This document shows positions 62,640 to 64,000 of a stretch of DNA of 64,000 nucleotides, piece by piece; the stretch's first letter is position 1; every line of letters begins with the position of its first letter. Below the pieces are notes generated by a model. The model saw only the letters and a program-made list of their open reading frames with translations. It ran no database searches and was not told where the DNA came from. A program made the position numbers and the translations under genes. Source of the stretch: an uncultured Bacteroidia bacterium (GTDB lineage: Bacteria; Bacteroidota; Bacteroidia; NS11-12g; UBA9320); the NCBI GenBank assembly GCA_905478335.1, contig CAJQIC010000019.1, positions 1 through 64,000 of the forward strand. The letters run 5' to 3'.

Positions 62640-64000
62640 ATGTATACGAATCGATTTACGAATTTATTTATCTGCTTTGTCTTTTTGGGTTTTGCAACTA
62701 TAGCCAGTGCGCAAAAGAAGTCAAGCGACAAAAAGAAAACTACGGCTTTGAGTTCATCTACGTTTACGGGACTTAAATTTAGATCCGTTGGTCCGGCACT
62801 TACCTCAGGTCGAATTATTGATATTGCTGTTAATCCTAATAATTCTGCTGAATATTTTGTTGCTGCGGCCTCTGGGGGTGTTTGGAAAACAAGTAATGCA
62901 GGCAATACCTATGTTCCTGTTTTTGATAAATATGGTAGCTATTCAATAGGCTGTGTTTCTATTTCTCCTTCCAATACCAATGTGGTGTGGATTGGCAGTG
63001 GTGAAAACAATAACCAAAGAAGTGTGGCCTATGGAGACGGCGTGTACAAATCAGAAGACGGTGGGAAAAGCTGGAAAAATATGGGCCTTAAAACGTCGGA
63101 ACATATTGGCAAAATTCTTATACACCCAACCAATAGTGATATTGTATATGTGTCTAGTATGGGACCATTATGGAGCGCTGGAGGCGAACGTGGGATTTAC
63201 AAAACGATCGATGGTGGCAAAAACTGGAAACAAGTTTTCAAAATTGACCAACACACCGGAGTGGCAGACATGCAAATGGACCCACGAAACCCAGAGGTGA
63301 TTTATGCCGCTTCTCAACAACGACGTAGACATGTGTTTACCTATATCGGTGGAGGTCCTGGTTCTGGAGTTTTCAGAACAATAGATGGTGGGGCATCGTG
63401 GGACACCATTAACAAAGGATTGCCAGGAGTAGACAAGGGCAGAATTGGTTTAGCGCTTTCTCAGGCTGAACCGGATATCATTTACGCAATAGTTGAAGCC
63501 GCAGAGGGTAAAGGTGGTTTTTATCGCTCCAATAATCAGGGAGCGAGCTGGACTAAAATGAGTAAGTACAAAACGAGTGGTAACTATTACCAAGAGATTG
63601 TTTGTGACCCTGTAAATAAGGACAAAGTATTTGTGATGGATACATGGTTGCACCATACCATTAATGGCGGGAAGACAGTGATAGCGACTGGTGAAAAGTC
63701 CAAACACGTCGATAATCATGCCATGTGGATTGATCCTTCTAACACAAACCACTGGTTGGTGGGTTGTGACGGCGGTTTATACGAAACTTGGGACCACGCA
63801 AAGAATTGGCACTATAAGACCAACTTACCTATAACGCAGTTTTACAAAGTAAGTGTCGACAACGCGAAGCCATTTTACAACATTTACGGTGGTACACAAG
63901 ATAACAATAGTCAAGGTGGACCATCCAGAACGGTAAACGAGCAAGGTATTTCGAACTACGACTGGTTTATTACCAATGGTGGTGATGGTTTTGAAACGGC
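62640..64000 (+). CDS. Secreted sortilin/BNR-propeller protein, 3' truncated by the window
   Basis: The frame opens at ATG 62640 and stays open to the last base (453 codons), so the rest lies outside the window. A signal peptide (1-24, ends ASA-Q) precedes repeated Asp-box/BNR motifs: SGGVWKTSNAGNTY, GDGVYKSEDGGKSW, ERGIYKTIDGGKNW, GSGVFRTIDGGASW and GGFYRSNNQGASW. This is the VPS10/sortilin-type glycosyl-hydrolase-like propeller common in Bacteroidota, often over 1000 residues long. Enzymatic activity is unproven. The upstream sequence ATTGCACGACT resembles the short-leader boxes elsewhere. Confidence 0.85.
   Translation, partial: MYTNRFTNLFICFVFLGFATIASAQKKSSDKKKTTALSSSTFTGLKFRSVGPALTSGRIIDIAVNPNNSAEYFVAAASGGVWKTSNAGNTYVPVFDKYGSYSIGCVSISPSNTNVVWIGSGENNNQRSVAYGDGVYKSEDGGKSWKNMGLKTSEHIGKILIHPTNSDIVYVSSMGPLWSAGGERGIYKTIDGGKNWKQVFKIDQHTGVADMQMDPRNPEVIYAASQQRRRHVFTYIGGGPGSGVFRTIDGGASWDTINKGLPGVDKGRIGLALSQAEPDIIYAIVEAAEGKGGFYRSNNQGASWTKMSKYKTSGNYYQEIVCDPVNKDKVFVMDTWLHHTINGGKTVIATGEKSKHVDNHAMWIDPSNTNHWLVGCDGGLYETWDHAKNWHYKTNLPITQFYKVSVDNAKPFYNIYGGTQDNNSQGGPSRTVNEQGISNYDWFITNGGDGFET

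Noticed and set aside
1-64000. CRISPR array, prophage, insertion sequence, tRNA or rRNA
   Set aside because: No regularly spaced repeats, integrase, transposase, terminal repeats or recognisable tRNA arms were found on reading both strands; a tRNA and Rfam scan would settle small RNAs.

Overview
The window reads as chromosome of a Bacteroidota bacterium, most likely a marine or free-living Flavobacteriia/Cryomorphaceae-like lineage. The reasons are: six proteins with C-terminal type IX secretion (T9SS) sorting domains, the gliding-associated ABC genes gldA-gldF-gldG, PKD-repeat and MORN/OmpA cell-surface proteins, promoter boxes of the Bacteroidota form TAnnTTTG with an upstream TTG, and few Shine-Dalgarno sequences. 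It is AT-rich and densely packed. No intergenic gap reaches 300 bases. I found no rRNA, tRNA, CRISPR array, insertion sequence or prophage. It looks like ordinary chromosome with a large cell-envelope component rather than an acquired island.

Layout. 1-3.6 kb: an orphan T9SS sorting domain, a zinc-type CDF exporter and a cysteine-rich six-PKD secreted protein. 3.7-12.1 kb: a beta-lactamase-fold lipoprotein broken by one TGA, a seven-helix protein with CREST-like histidines beside a sterol desaturase/fatty acid hydroxylase, a cyclophilin lipoprotein, an LMW phosphatase/PIG-L deacetylase pair, an HD protein and a frameshifted YitT-family protein. 12.2-21.4 kb: an OmpA-family protein, then minus-strand PPIase-pgk and the tight set mutL-rhomboid-rhomboid-EEP-O-methyltransferase. 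21.4-27.8 kb: a small membrane protein, gldA-gldF-gldG and a 975-residue T9SS protein 8 bases upstream of gldA. 28-31.2 kb: a tyrS-led operon with two flavin enzymes. 31.3-36.2 kb: a GNAT enzyme and a three-gene operon of ECF sigma factor, membrane-spanning anti-sigma/beta-barrel protein and T9SS surface protein. 36.3-42.6 kb: PspC, pyrF, an RsmI-like methylase, an S41 protease and, divergently, an M13 metallopeptidase. 42.7-53.8 kb: a secreted nuclease coupled to an outer-membrane barrel, a giant alpha-2-macroglobulin lipoprotein, an AlkA-like glycosylase, a secreted esterase and hemW. 53.9-62.5 kb: a cold-shock protein facing a DEAD-box helicase, a TIGR01777 epimerase, a sugar-nucleotide cassette (UXS, UDP-glucose dehydrogenase, WbpE-like aminotransferase), an outer-membrane protein with Kdo transferase, and a DUF805 protein. 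62.6-64 kb: the start of a secreted sortilin/BNR-propeller protein that runs off the window.

How it fits together. The common theme is the cell envelope: T9SS cargo, lipoproteins, proteases and a protease inhibitor, outer-membrane barrels, sugar precursors and Kdo transfer. The most interesting locus is the sigma factor operon at 31.8-36.2 kb. Its middle protein joins a cytoplasmic head, one inner-membrane helix, a long low-complexity periplasmic linker and an outer-membrane-type barrel. That could carry a signal from the cell surface directly to a sigma factor, with a T9SS surface protein encoded in the same transcript. Two genes are interrupted by single lesions, one nonsense and one homopolymer frameshift, and need read-level checking before they are called pseudogenes.
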